Below are positions 1 to 8,059 of a stretch of 15,707 nt of DNA, one piece after another (the first letter of the stretch is position 1; every line of letters starts with the position of its first letter). The notes under the pieces were generated by a model, which saw nothing but the letters and a program-made list of their open reading frames with translations, did not search any database and had not been told where the DNA came from. Position numbers and translations under genes: made by a program. This DNA comes from Sphingomonas sp. (GTDB lineage Bacteria > Pseudomonadota > Alphaproteobacteria > Sphingomonadales > Sphingomonadaceae), in assembly GCA_030824725.1 (NCBI GenBank), contig JAPJRE010000050.1:1-15707 (forward strand), written 5' to 3'.

Positions 1-41
1 GCTGGCGTCGCGGATTTAGGTTCGGCGGGGTTGTCGAGCAT
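1..41 (-). CDS. possible 5' end of a gene leaving the window
   Basis: An ATG on the minus strand at 41-39 opens a frame reading MLDNPAEPKSATPA that runs off the left edge without a stop. A purine-rich TGAGG lies about 7 bases upstream, at a good ribosome-binding distance. Only 13 complete codons are visible, so no family can be named. It lies downstream of the dipeptidase gene on the same strand. It could equally be a chance open stretch. Confidence 0.25.
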   Translation of the reverse strand, partial: MLDNPAEPKSATP

Positions 42-110
42 GATCAGCCTCAGGTTGAAGCGCGCGCGTAACTGTAGTAGAAAGTAGCAGCTTCTCGCCT
101 CTCCGTCGAT

Positions 111-1316
111 CTATCGTAGGGGTGCCCCGGCGATGGTTTTATCGGGCGCTCGTGGACCCATCCCCGCCTTCAGCACCCGCAGCACGTTGCCGCCCATCAC
201 CTTGGCGATTTCCTGCTCGGAGAAGCCGCGATCGACCAGCGCCTGGGTCACCACTGCCAGCTGCGACGCATCGAAGCCGGTGGTGACCGCCCCGTCGAAG
301 TCCGAGCCCAGCGCGACATGGTCGATCCCCACCAGGTCGCGGACATGCGCGATGGCCGCGGCCACCGCCGCCGGGCTGGTCGAGCAGACCGCCGCTTCCC
401 AATAGCCGATCCCCACCACGCCGCCGGTGCGGGCGATGCCGCGGATCTCGTCATCGGTGAGGTTGCGGTTGACCTTGCAGGTCGCCTGCACGCCGCCATG
501 GCTGGAGACGACCGGCCGCCGCGCCATGGCGAGGATGTCCGCCACCGCGGCGTGGCTGGCATGGGCGACGTCGACGATCATGCCGAGCGCCTCCATCCGG
601 CGCAGCACGTTCCGCCCCATCGGGGTGAGGCCGCCCTTTGCCAGGCCGTGCATCGATCCTGCCGCCTCGGTATCGAAGAAATGCGCGAACCCCGCCATGC
701 GGAAGCCGGCCGCGTGGAGCCGATCGAGATTGGCGGGATCGCCCTCCAGGTCCTGCAGCCCCTCGATCGACAGCAGTCCTCCCGTCACCTTACGCCCGGC
801 GGCGCGATCGGCGAGCAGCCGGTCGAGCTCGGCAGGCGTACGGATCACCCGCAGCGCGCCGCCCGAGACCGCGGCGGCACGATCCAGCTTCTCCGCATGC
901 CAGAGCGAGCGCTGGAGCAGCGAGCCCCAGGTGCGCGGCGGCTGGAACTGGGCGACGGCGAGCAGCGTGATGTTGTCGCTGTCCGCGCCATTGGCATCGT
1001 AATTCTGGTGGCGCGGGGTCTTGGTCACCGAGGAGAAGACCTGGAGCGCGACATTGCCCGCCTCCAGCCGGGGCAGGTCGACCTGGCCGCGATCGGCGCG
1101 GTTCAGCAGGTTGCGCCGCCACAGCAGCGTATCGGCGTGGAGATCGGCGATGGCCAGCTGGGCATGCAGCGCCCGCGTTTGCGCTGTGACGCGGGGCAGG
1201 GGCGTCGCGACGACGCGGTTCATGCCGGCTTCCACCGCCGCCGGGGCAATCCCGAAAAAGCCGAAGGCGGCGATGGCGAGCACCGCGGCCGAGCCGATCA
1301 GGATCGGGTGTTTCAT
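111..1316 (-). CDS. membrane dipeptidase, peptidase family M19
   Basis: This 401-residue protein belongs to the renal/membrane dipeptidase family (M19), zinc enzymes that hydrolyse dipeptides, often with relaxed stereochemistry. The zinc-site pattern is visible: DLHADT (His60, Asp62), the bridging Glu in SIEG (Glu185), His252 in DVAHAS, His273 in SSHGG, and GSDFDG (Asp339-Asp341). Residues 1-30 form a hydrophobic N-terminal signal or anchor segment, so the enzyme should act in the periplasm, attached or exported. Its ATG overlaps the folA stop by ATGA, so it is probably translated from the thyA-folA transcript. Length is normal for the family. Substrate cannot be told from sequence. The pyoverdine protein PvdM is a distant M19 relative, but nothing here makes this gene PvdM. 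Confidence 0.9.
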   Translation of the reverse strand: MKHPILIGSAAVLAIAAFGFFGIAPAAVEAGMNRVVATPLPRVTAQTRALHAQLAIADLHADTLLWRRNLLNRADRGQVDLPRLEAGNVALQVFSSVTKTPRHQNYDANGADSDNITLLAVAQFQPPRTWGSLLQRSLWHAEKLDRAAAVSGGALRVIRTPAELDRLLADRAAGRKVTGGLLSIEGLQDLEGDPANLDRLHAAGFRMAGFAHFFDTEAAGSMHGLAKGGLTPMGRNVLRRMEALGMIVDVAHASHAAVADILAMARRPVVSSHGGVQATCKVNRNLTDDEIRGIARTGGVVGIGYWEAAVCSTSPAAVAAAIAHVRDLVGIDHVALGSDFDGAVTTGFDASQLAVVTQALVDRGFSEQEIAKVMGGNVLRVLKAGMGPRAPDKTIAGAPLR

Positions 1317-1789
1317 CGCCGCCGGAGGAGCGTCACGAAATCATAGGCGGGGCGATCGCCGTCCGCCGGATGCGGCTCGCGCGCGGTTTCTTCCCAATGG
1401 GCGGGGCCGAAGGCGGGGACGTGCGCGTCGCCCTCGGCATCGAGATGGACTTCGGTCAGCTCGATCCGATCGGCGCGGTCCAGGAACAGCGCGAACACCT
1501 CTGCGCCGCCGATCACCGCGACATCCTCGCCCGCCAGCGCCAGCGCCTGCCCGACGTCATGCGCAACCTCGGCGCCATCGGCTTGCCAGCCGGAGTCGCG
1601 GGTCAGCACGATATGGCGCCGGCCGGGCAGGGGGGCGGGAAAGGACTCGAAGGTCTTGCGGCCCATGATCATCGGCCGGCCCAGCGTCTGCGCCTTGAAA
1701 CGCTTGAGGTCGGCGGGCAGCAGCCAGGGCAACTGGCCGTCGCGGCCAATCACGCCATTGTCCGCCCGGGCGAGGTGGAAGCTGATCAT
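1313..1789 (-). CDS. folA: dihydrofolate reductase
   Basis: The 158-residue product is a bacterial type I dihydrofolate reductase, which reduces dihydrofolate to tetrahydrofolate with NADPH in the cytoplasm. Visible landmarks are the N-terminal NGVIGRDGQLPW stretch of the Met20-loop region, LPADLKRF carrying the catalytic acidic residue (about Asp27), the nucleotide-binding GRPMIMGRKTFESFP segment, and VIGGAEVF near residues 91-98. Length matches chromosomal FolA proteins (about 160). The ATG overlaps the thyA TGA, and its own stop overlaps the dipeptidase start. The pairing with thyA is functionally logical: ThyA oxidises methylenetetrahydrofolate to dihydrofolate, which FolA recycles. Confidence 0.96.
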   Translation of the reverse strand: MISFHLARADNGVIGRDGQLPWLLPADLKRFKAQTLGRPMIMGRKTFESFPAPLPGRRHIVLTRDSGWQADGAEVAHDVGQALALAGEDVAVIGGAEVFALFLDRADRIELTEVHLDAEGDAHVPAFGPAHWEETAREPHPADGDRPAYDFVTLLRRR

Positions 1790-2580
1790 ATCGCCACGGG
1801 CGCCTTGATGTGCGGCTGCGCGACATAGTCGTGGATCGCGAAATCCTCATACTCGTACGCGTCGATCGACGGCGCCTCGCGGAGGATTTCCAGCCGCGGC
1901 AGCGGGCCGGGCGTGCGGCTGAGCTGCTCCTGCGCCTGTTCGAGATGGTTGAGATAGAGGTGGCAGTCGCCGCCGGTCCAGATGAAGTCGCCCACCTCGA
2001 GCCCCGCCTGCTGCGCCAGCAGATGGGTGAGCAGCGCATAGCTGGCGATGTTGAACGGCACGCCGAGGAAGATGTCGGCCGAGCGCTGGTAGAGCTGCAG
2101 GCTCAGCCGGCCGTTCGCGACATGGCACTGGAACAGGCAGTGGCACGGCGCCAGCGCCATCGCGCCCAGCTCGCCGGGGTTCCAGGCGGAGACGACCATC
2201 CGGCGCGAGGCGGGGTTGGTCTTCAGCGTTGCGATCAGTTCGGCGATCTGGTCGATATGGCGGCCATCAGCGGCCTCCCAGTCGCGCCATTGCTTGCCAT
2301 AGACGGGGCCGAGATCACCGTCTTCATCGGCCCATTCGTCCCAGATGCTCACCTTGCGCTCCTGCAGCCAGCGGACATTGGTGTCGCCGCGTAGGAACCA
2401 CAAAAGCTCGATCAGGATCGAGCGGAGGTGGAGCTTCTTGGTCGTGAGCAGCGGGAAGCCCTTGCGCAGGTCGAAGCGCATCTGCGCGCCGAACACGCTG
2501 CGGGTGCCGGTGCCGGTGCGGTCCATCACCTCCACGCCGTCATTCAGGGCGCGGGCCATCAGATCGAGATATTGCTGCAT
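1786..2580 (-). CDS. thyA: thymidylate synthase (ThyA type)
   Basis: This encodes 264 residues, the same length as E. coli ThyA. The enzyme methylates dUMP to dTMP using methylenetetrahydrofolate in the cytoplasm. The catalytic cysteine sits in LAPCHCLFQC at residue 146, the same number as in E. coli. Other signatures are DRTGTGTRS near the N-terminus (phosphate-binding Arg), LWFLRGDTN, the QRSADIFLGVPFN segment and DCHLYLNH near the C-terminus. The frame stays open far upstream, but the ATG at 2580 (MQQYLDLMARAL) gives the canonical N-terminus. No strong Shine-Dalgarno sequence precedes it. It is the first gene of an overlapping thyA-folA-dipeptidase operon, divergent from the JAMM protein gene. 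Confidence 0.97.
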   Translation of the reverse strand: MQQYLDLMARALNDGVEVMDRTGTGTRSVFGAQMRFDLRKGFPLLTTKKLHLRSILIELLWFLRGDTNVRWLQERKVSIWDEWADEDGDLGPVYGKQWRDWEAADGRHIDQIAELIATLKTNPASRRMVVSAWNPGELGAMALAPCHCLFQCHVANGRLSLQLYQRSADIFLGVPFNIASYALLTHLLAQQAGLEVGDFIWTGGDCHLYLNHLEQAQEQLSRTPGPLPRLEILREAPSIDAYEYEDFAIHDYVAQPHIKAPVAI

Positions 2581-2696
2581 GGCGCGGAACCTAGCGGGGG
2601 GCGCCGCACGAGTCATCCGGCTTCGTGCCATTTCTGAGGTCCGGAGCGGATCGAGTTGTGGTTCCGTGTCGGCGGCGCGGGGTGGCATGCCGGGCC

Positions 2697-3089
2697 ATGG
2701 TCCATTTGGCTGCGGACCCGTACATCCTCGACCTGCCCGCCGCACGCGCGCTGTTCGGCAGGCTTGCCGAGGCGCGCGCCGAAATCGCCGGCTTCGCCTA
2801 TCTGGCGCGGAACGGCCGCCTGCTCGGCATGCGGCACATGCAGGGCGATCATGTGGATCTGGTTGACATTCCCGTGCGACGGATCGTCGCCGACGCGCTG
2901 GCCTTCGACGCTGCCGCAATGGTGATGGCGCACAACCACCCGAGCGGCGACCCGACGCCCAGCGCCGCCGACCGCGCGACCACCCGCCGGCTGCTCGTCG
3001 CCCTCGAACCGGTCCAGGTGCGGCTGCTCGACCATCTCGTGCTGGCGCGCGACGGCATGGCGAGCTTCCGCGCGCTGGGCTGGCTCTAG
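2697..3089 (+). CDS. short RadC-like JAMM/MPN domain protein
   Basis: The 130-residue product carries the RadC-type JAMM metalloprotease signature AHNHPSGDPTPSAAD, with His79, His81 and Asp92 as predicted zinc ligands, Ser83, and an upstream Glu29 in AEIAGFAYL as candidate catalytic acid. Canonical RadC proteins are about 220-240 residues with an N-terminal helix-hairpin-helix region; here only the MPN domain is present. Biochemical function of RadC-family proteins is unsettled. The start chosen is ATG 2697. An in-frame GTG at 2625 would add 24 residues of Arg/Cys-rich sequence that does not look like the family. It is divergent from thyA across about 116 bases and convergent with the aminotransferase gene downstream. 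Confidence 0.85.
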   Translation: MVHLAADPYILDLPAARALFGRLAEARAEIAGFAYLARNGRLLGMRHMQGDHVDLVDIPVRRIVADALAFDAAAMVMAHNHPSGDPTPSAADRATTRRLLVALEPVQVRLLDHLVLARDGMASFRALGWL

Positions 3090-3188
3090 CGCGAGATGGC
3101 AGGATGTTGACCCACTTCGTCGGTGAACCATGCCAGCGGCGCAAGGTGATCGCGCCAGTTCGCCGCGCGATACCGCCAGCGCCTGACC

Positions 3189-4448
3189 TCAAGCAAATAG
3201 GCCGCGTTCTTCCTGTACTGCATGTGCCAGATGGTCGAGTTCATCATCGGTGTTGAAGAGAGAAGGGGTCACCCGCAGCACCGGGCCGGAGGCGAGCCCC
3301 TGCTTGGCGACGACCAGGACGCGATGCTTGTCGAGCAAGCGCTGCTGGGCTGCGCGCGTCTTGTCCCAACTGTTTTGGCCGGGCAGCCGGAAGGCCCCGA
3401 TCACTGCGCAGCGATCGGCTTCCTCGGGGTGGACGATGGTGAGGCCCGGCACGTCCCGGACGCGGGCGACCCAGTAACGGCGCTTTTCGACCAGCGTCAC
3501 CAGCTTCTGCGCCGGGCCCAGGGCATGATGTTCGGCGATCGCCGCTGGGATCGTCAGCCGTGCGGCGAAATCCACGGTCCCTGAAGGCACCCGCGCGCGA
3601 ATGTCGTCGTCGGGATAGATGTGGTTGTCGAGCCAGGGCGCGACGTCGCCCAGCCGATCGGAACGGATATAGACGGCCCCCGAGCCGAGCGGCGCGGCGA
3701 CCCATTTGTGCAGGCTGAACCCCATGAAGTCGACGCCCAGCGCCGTCACGTCGACGGGCAGCAACCCGACCGACTGGGCGCTGTCGAGGATCACGTCCAC
3801 CCCTTGCGCCTTGGCCATCGCGGCGATCTCGCGGACCGGCAGTACCAGCCCGTTGCGATTGGAGACATGGGTGATGAGCAGCAGCTTGAGCCGCGGCGTG
3901 TCGCGCAGGGCTTGCGCATAGGCGGCGAGGATGTTCGCCGTGGTCGCGGGCTCGGGTAGCGCGATCCGCACGTGGCGGGCATCGCGGGTTGCCGCGAGAT
4001 GCGCCATGGCGAATTGCATCTCGTCATAGTCGGTATCGGCGGTGAGCACGGCCTCGCCGGCCTGGAGTGGCCGATAGTTGACGATCAGCGCGTAGAGCGC
4101 CTCGGTGCCGCCGGCGCACAGCGCGATCTCACCGGGCTTCGCGCCGACCAGCGTGGCGACGCTCTCGACGGCTGGTTGCAGGCGCGCGTCTCGCGACGGG
4201 CCGGGGAGGGCGCCGCGCAGGAACAGCGCATTGTGGCGATTTACCCACTCGCCATGCTGCCGATAGGCGGCAGCGACCGTCTTCGTCATCGCGCCATAAT
4301 AAGCCGCGTCGAAATTGGCGATGCTGCGATCGACGTCGTAGCGGCCTGCCCAGTCGTCCACGGCAGGCCGTGCGTGCAACGGCCCCACGAGCAGGCTTCC
4401 CGCAGCGGCGCTGCCTGCCAAGCCCAGAAAATCGCGACGTCTGTTCAA
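3189..4448 (-). CDS. Tat-exported PLP-dependent class V aminotransferase-fold enzyme
   Basis: From the TTG at 4448 the protein is 419 residues. It begins with a twin-arginine signal: NRRRDFLGLAG, a hydrophobic stretch, then a likely cleavage site near LHA-RPAV (about residue 27). It should therefore fold with cofactor in the cytoplasm and be exported to the periplasm. The rest is a fold-type I PLP enzyme of the class V / cysteine desulfurase / isopenicillin-N epimerase group: AGGTEALY (cofactor phosphate loop), THVSNRNG, ILDSAQSVG with Asp222 for the pyridine nitrogen, and GFSLHKW with Lys248 as Schiff-base lysine. The best-known periplasmic Tat-exported relative is PvdN, which modifies the pyoverdine Glu side chain. 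An alternative ATG at 4508 adds 20 residues but lies upstream of the predicted transcription start. Divergent from the receptor gene; substrate unknown. Confidence 0.88.
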   Translation of the reverse strand: MNRRRDFLGLAGSAAAGSLLVGPLHARPAVDDWAGRYDVDRSIANFDAAYYGAMTKTVAAAYRQHGEWVNRHNALFLRGALPGPSRDARLQPAVESVATLVGAKPGEIALCAGGTEALYALIVNYRPLQAGEAVLTADTDYDEMQFAMAHLAATRDARHVRIALPEPATTANILAAYAQALRDTPRLKLLLITHVSNRNGLVLPVREIAAMAKAQGVDVILDSAQSVGLLPVDVTALGVDFMGFSLHKWVAAPLGSGAVYIRSDRLGDVAPWLDNHIYPDDDIRARVPSGTVDFAARLTIPAAIAEHHALGPAQKLVTLVEKRRYWVARVRDVPGLTIVHPEEADRCAVIGAFRLPGQNSWDKTRAAQQRLLDKHRVLVVAKQGLASGPVLRVTPSLFNTDDELDHLAHAVQEERGLFA

Positions 4449-4484
4449 TGTGTTGCCCCCCGCTTGACGGATCCCCGTCGGTCC

Positions 4485-4513
4485 TTCACACGCGTTCTGA
4501 TACAACATATCAT
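4485..4513 (+). promoter_or_regulatory. predicted sigma-70 promoter of the TonB-dependent receptor
   Basis: A -35 box TTCACA (4485-4490) and a -10 box TATCAT (4508-4513) are separated by exactly 17 bases; each matches the consensus at 5 of 6 positions. Transcription would begin near 4520, leaving a short leader that contains the purine-rich AAGGGGGA (4523-4530) just before the GTG start at 4535. Confidence 0.6.
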
Positions 4514-4524
4514 CGCTCTTTGAA
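4497..4524 (-). promoter_or_regulatory. predicted overlapping promoter of the Tat-exported PLP enzyme
   Basis: Read on the minus strand, TTCAAA (4524-4519) and TATCAG (4502-4497) are 16 bases apart, each matching -35/-10 consensus at 4 of 6. Transcription would start near 4490, giving a leader of about 40 bases to the TTG at 4448 and excluding the alternative ATG at 4508. The element occupies the same DNA as the receptor promoter on the other strand. Confidence 0.35.
4498..4512. promoter_or_regulatory. palindrome TGATA-N5-TATCA, candidate operator
   Basis: A perfect 5-bp inverted repeat with a 5-base centre. Its right arm forms the -10 of the receptor promoter and its left arm forms the -10 of the divergent enzyme promoter. 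A dimeric regulator bound here would block both. The left part (TGATACAACAT) shares a degenerate motif with a site upstream of the ABC genes. Confidence 0.4.
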
Positions 4525-4534
4525 GGGGGACCTG

Positions 4535-7135
4535 GTGAATCTTTCTGCACGTCGTGCTGCGTTCCTGATTCCTGCCGCAATGTCCATGCCCGCGCTCGCC
4601 CAGGAGCGCGCACCGGTCGCAGACGTCGAAGGGGATGCGATCATCGTCACCGGCAGCCGCTTCGGCGGGCGCAGCGCGACGCGGTCGGCGACCCCCGTCG
4701 ACGCGATCGGGCGCGAGCAGTTGCAGCAGAGCGGCCGGGTCGACCTGATCCAGCAGCTGAAGGCGACGGTGCCGAGCTTCAACACCCCGCGGCCGCTCGG
4801 ATCGGGGGTGGGGGACTATCTGGTTCCGCCCTCGCTGCGCGGGCTCGGGCCGGGCGAGGTGCTCGTGCTGGTCAACGGCAAGCGCCGGCACACCGCCAGC
4901 GACCTCAACACCAGCAACGGCATCGGGCGCGGCGACGTCTCGGTCGACTTCAACGCCATTCCCTCCTTCGCACTGGCCCGCGCCGAAGTGCTGCGCGACG
5001 GCGCCTCGGCGCAATATGGCTCCGACGCGATCTCGGGCGTGATCAACCTGATCCTCGATCGTTCGGTGGGCACGCGCGCGCAGGTGACAGGCGGCATCAC
5101 GACGCGCGGGGACGGTACCTATGGCGAGGCCAGCGTCTCGTCCGGCATGCGCGTCGGCGATAGCGGCGTGCTGCGGCTGACCGCTTCGTTCCAGCAGCAC
5201 GAAGGCACCAACCGCGCCCGCCCCGATACGCGGCAACAATATTTCGGTACCAACGCTGCCGGTCGGCCGACGGTGATCTCGGGCAATTACGGCTCCGGCA
5301 CTGGGTTGACCCCGTCCAGTGGAACCCTCGATCCCCGCGAGGCGACGATCGACCGTAATGTGTTCCGCTTCGGCGACCAGCCGAGCAGCAACGTCCAGCT
5401 CTTCGCCAATTTCGCGGCGCCCGCCTCGGATCAGGTCGAGGTCTATGCGTTCGGCGGCTACAACCGGCTGGACGGCGACATCGAATATTTCTTCCGTCGC
5501 GCAGGCCAGGACGAGACGATCCGCGCGATCAATCCCGACGGCTATCGTCCGACCCTGGATTCGCGAATCGAGAACCTGTCGGTGGCGATGGGCCTGCGCG
5601 GCAACGCGCTCGCCGGGTTCGGATGGGACCTCTCGACCGTCTACGGGGTCAACACCCAGGACCTCCATTATGACAACAGCGTTAACGTCTCCTACGGCAC
5701 GGCGACACCGCGCCGCTTCTACCGGCTGGGCTCGGACTTCTACCAGTGGACGAGCAACCTCGACCTCACCCGCGAAATCCCGCTGGGTGACGCCAATCCG
5801 CTGAAGCTCGCGGCGGGGCTGGAATATCGCGAGGAGACCTACCGCCTGTTCTCCGGCGATCCGGCCGGCTACCGGAACGGCGGGGTGCCGATCCTAGACG
5901 GGCCCAATGCCGGCCGCCCGGCGATCATCGGCGCGCAGCCCGGGCCGAGCAACGGGCCGGACGACCGGGCGTCGCTGGGCCGGCACAGCTGGGCAGTCTA
6001 TGGCGATGCCGAAAAGACTTTGTTCGGCCGGCTGCTGCTGCAGGGCACGGTTCGCCATGAACAGTATTCGGACTTCGGCGACACCACCAATTTCAAGGTC
6101 GCGGGGCGGCTGGAGCTGGTCGGCGGGCTGGCGGCGCGTGCGTCGTACAACACCGGCTTCCGGGCGCCGGCGCTCGCGCAATCGGGCTACAACGCATCGA
6201 ATACGCTCATCCTCAACGGGCAGCAGGCGATCGTTCGCGTCGCTGCCGTCGACAGCGCGGCCGCGCGGCTGGCGGGGGCGACCGATCTCAAGCCGGAGAC
6301 GTCGCGCAATCTCTCGGCGGGACTGGTGTTCGAGGCGGGCGCGCTGACGGCGACGCTCGACGCCTATCGGATCCGGGTGCGCGATCGGATCGCGATTTCC
6401 TCCACCTTCCAGGATGCGCGGCTGACCGCCTTTCTCGCCGCCAACGGGCAAGGAAATTTCAGCGCGATCTCCTACCTGACCAACGCGGTCGACACCAACA
6501 CGCGTGGCGTGGATCTGGTGCTGCACTATCGCACCAGGGTGGCGGGAGGCGTGCTCAGCGGCACGCTCGCCGGCAACTACAACAAGACCAGTTTCGATCG
6601 GATCGCCGGCACGCCGGCGCCGCTCGCCGCACTCGGCCTCACCACGCCGCTGTTCGATCTGACGCAGCAGCTGCGCTTCTCGGACAGCCTGCCGCGGACC
6701 AAGGCGACGCTCGATCTCAGCTACACGCGCGGGCCGTTCGCCGTTTCGCTGACCAGCACGCGCTATGGCGAGGTTTCCACCGTCGCGCTGACCAATCGCA
6801 CGCCGGCCCAGATCGCAGCGCTCGTCCCCGGCTATGACGTCCGGCTGGTGCCGGTGTCGGCCGCCAGCGCCAATGCGGACATCATCCAGCGCTTCGACGC
6901 GGAACTGCTGACCGATCTCGAACTGTCCTGGCAAGCGACGCGCGCCCTGCGGTTCAGCGCCGGCGCGCAGAACCTGTTCGACGTATATCCTGCCGAAAAT
7001 ATCGCGTCCTCGGTGGCATCGGTCGCCGCGGGGACCAACGGCGCGGACAATGCCGGCACCCAGCCCTATAACGCGATTTCGCCGTTCGGCTTCAACGGCA
7101 GGACGGTGTTCGTGCGGATCGGGCTTGGCTTCTGA
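4535..7135 (+). CDS. TonB-dependent outer-membrane receptor
   Basis: From the GTG at 4535 the protein has 866 residues. It starts with a Sec signal peptide (MNLSARRAAFLIPAAMSM, cleavage after ALAQ, about residue 23) and a TonB-box-like DAIIVTGSR around residues 33-41. The plug domain follows, with SLRGLGPGEVLVLVNGKRR, a VEVLRDG-like AEVLRDGASAQYGSDA and the GVINL motif. The rest is a 22-strand barrel-type sequence with the QNLFDVYP motif and a C-terminal Phe (RIGLGF), as expected for outer-membrane assembly. Such receptors import siderophores, cobalamin, metal chelates or other scarce ligands; the ligand cannot be read here. It is divergent from the Tat-exported PLP enzyme and about 186 bases upstream of ABC transporter genes on the same strand. 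The frame is open upstream to 4370, but only the GTG start gives a signal peptide and has a ribosome-binding site. Confidence 0.93.
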   Translation: MNLSARRAAFLIPAAMSMPALAQERAPVADVEGDAIIVTGSRFGGRSATRSATPVDAIGREQLQQSGRVDLIQQLKATVPSFNTPRPLGSGVGDYLVPPSLRGLGPGEVLVLVNGKRRHTASDLNTSNGIGRGDVSVDFNAIPSFALARAEVLRDGASAQYGSDAISGVINLILDRSVGTRAQVTGGITTRGDGTYGEASVSSGMRVGDSGVLRLTASFQQHEGTNRARPDTRQQYFGTNAAGRPTVISGNYGSGTGLTPSSGTLDPREATIDRNVFRFGDQPSSNVQLFANFAAPASDQVEVYAFGGYNRLDGDIEYFFRRAGQDETIRAINPDGYRPTLDSRIENLSVAMGLRGNALAGFGWDLSTVYGVNTQDLHYDNSVNVSYGTATPRRFYRLGSDFYQWTSNLDLTREIPLGDANPLKLAAGLEYREETYRLFSGDPAGYRNGGVPILDGPNAGRPAIIGAQPGPSNGPDDRASLGRHSWAVYGDAEKTLFGRLLLQGTVRHEQYSDFGDTTNFKVAGRLELVGGLAARASYNTGFRAPALAQSGYNASNTLILNGQQAIVRVAAVDSAAARLAGATDLKPETSRNLSAGLVFEAGALTATLDAYRIRVRDRIAISSTFQDARLTAFLAANGQGNFSAISYLTNAVDTNTRGVDLVLHYRTRVAGGVLSGTLAGNYNKTSFDRIAGTPAPLAALGLTTPLFDLTQQLRFSDSLPRTKATLDLSYTRGPFAVSLTSTRYGEVSTVALTNRTPAQIAALVPGYDVRLVPVSAASANADIIQRFDAELLTDLELSWQATRALRFSAGAQNLFDVYPAENIASSVASVAAGTNGADNAGTQPYNAISPFGFNGRTVFVRIGLGF

Positions 7136-7143
7136 GCAACGGT

Positions 7144-7166
7144 CGACGGGCATGGCCACCCCGTCG
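7144..7166 (+). terminator. GC-rich hairpin after the receptor gene
   Basis: CGACGGG (7144-7150) pairs perfectly with CCCGTCG (7160-7166) around a 9-base loop, starting 8 bases after the receptor stop codon. No T-tract follows, so it is at best a weak or attenuating terminator, or a 3'-end stabiliser. Confidence 0.35.
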
Positions 7167-7262
7167 CCCTGGCGTTCCGTCCGCCTGAGACCACCATTGC
7201 CTCGTGAAAAATGATTGCAGGGTCACGTGCAGCCTAGCCAAGCGCCTGTTGAGGCGGCAAAG

Positions 7263-7283
7263 GTATGGTATAACGTCGCATAC
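7263..7283 (+). promoter_or_regulatory. candidate promoter/operator upstream of the ABC genes
   Basis: In an AT-richer spacer, TGGTATAAC (7266-7274) has the form of an extended -10 promoter (TG-N-TATAAC). No good -35 sits at 16-18 bases; TTGAGG at 7249-7254 is only 14 away. The same bases contain TGGTATAACGT (7266-7276), which matches TGATACAACAT in the receptor spacer except for purine-purine or pyrimidine-pyrimidine changes. GTATG (7263-7267) and CATAC (7279-7283) form a flanking inverted repeat. The ABC operon may thus have its own regulated start in addition to readthrough from the receptor. Confidence 0.4.
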
Positions 7284-7321
7284 ATTTTTGCATCATTCAC
7301 CGTTCTACGTCGAGGAAGCCC

Positions 7322-8055
<734 letters not shown>

Positions 8056-8059
<4 letters not shown>

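Noticed and set aside
61..105. TAG-rich GTAGTAGAAAGTAG stretch downstream of the dipeptidase as a repeat or terminator
   Set aside because: Too short and without a stable complementary stem.
318..1346. Long plus-strand open frame (342 codons) opposite the dipeptidase gene
   Set aside because: Antisense to a clear M19 gene; product is Arg/His-rich low-complexity sequence typical of high-GC shadow frames.
2581..3192. N-terminal extension of thyA up to 3192
   Set aside because: The ATG at 2580 gives an exact-length ThyA with the catalytic Cys at 146; the extension lies antisense to the JAMM gene.
4449..4508. ATG at 4508 as start of the Tat-exported PLP enzyme
   Set aside because: Possible, but it puts about 20 extra residues before the twin-arginine motif and lies upstream of the predicted minus-strand transcription start; the TTG at 4448 was preferred.
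4445..5668. Minus-strand open frame of 407 codons opposite the receptor gene
   Set aside because: Shadow of the receptor coding frame; no motif and biased composition.
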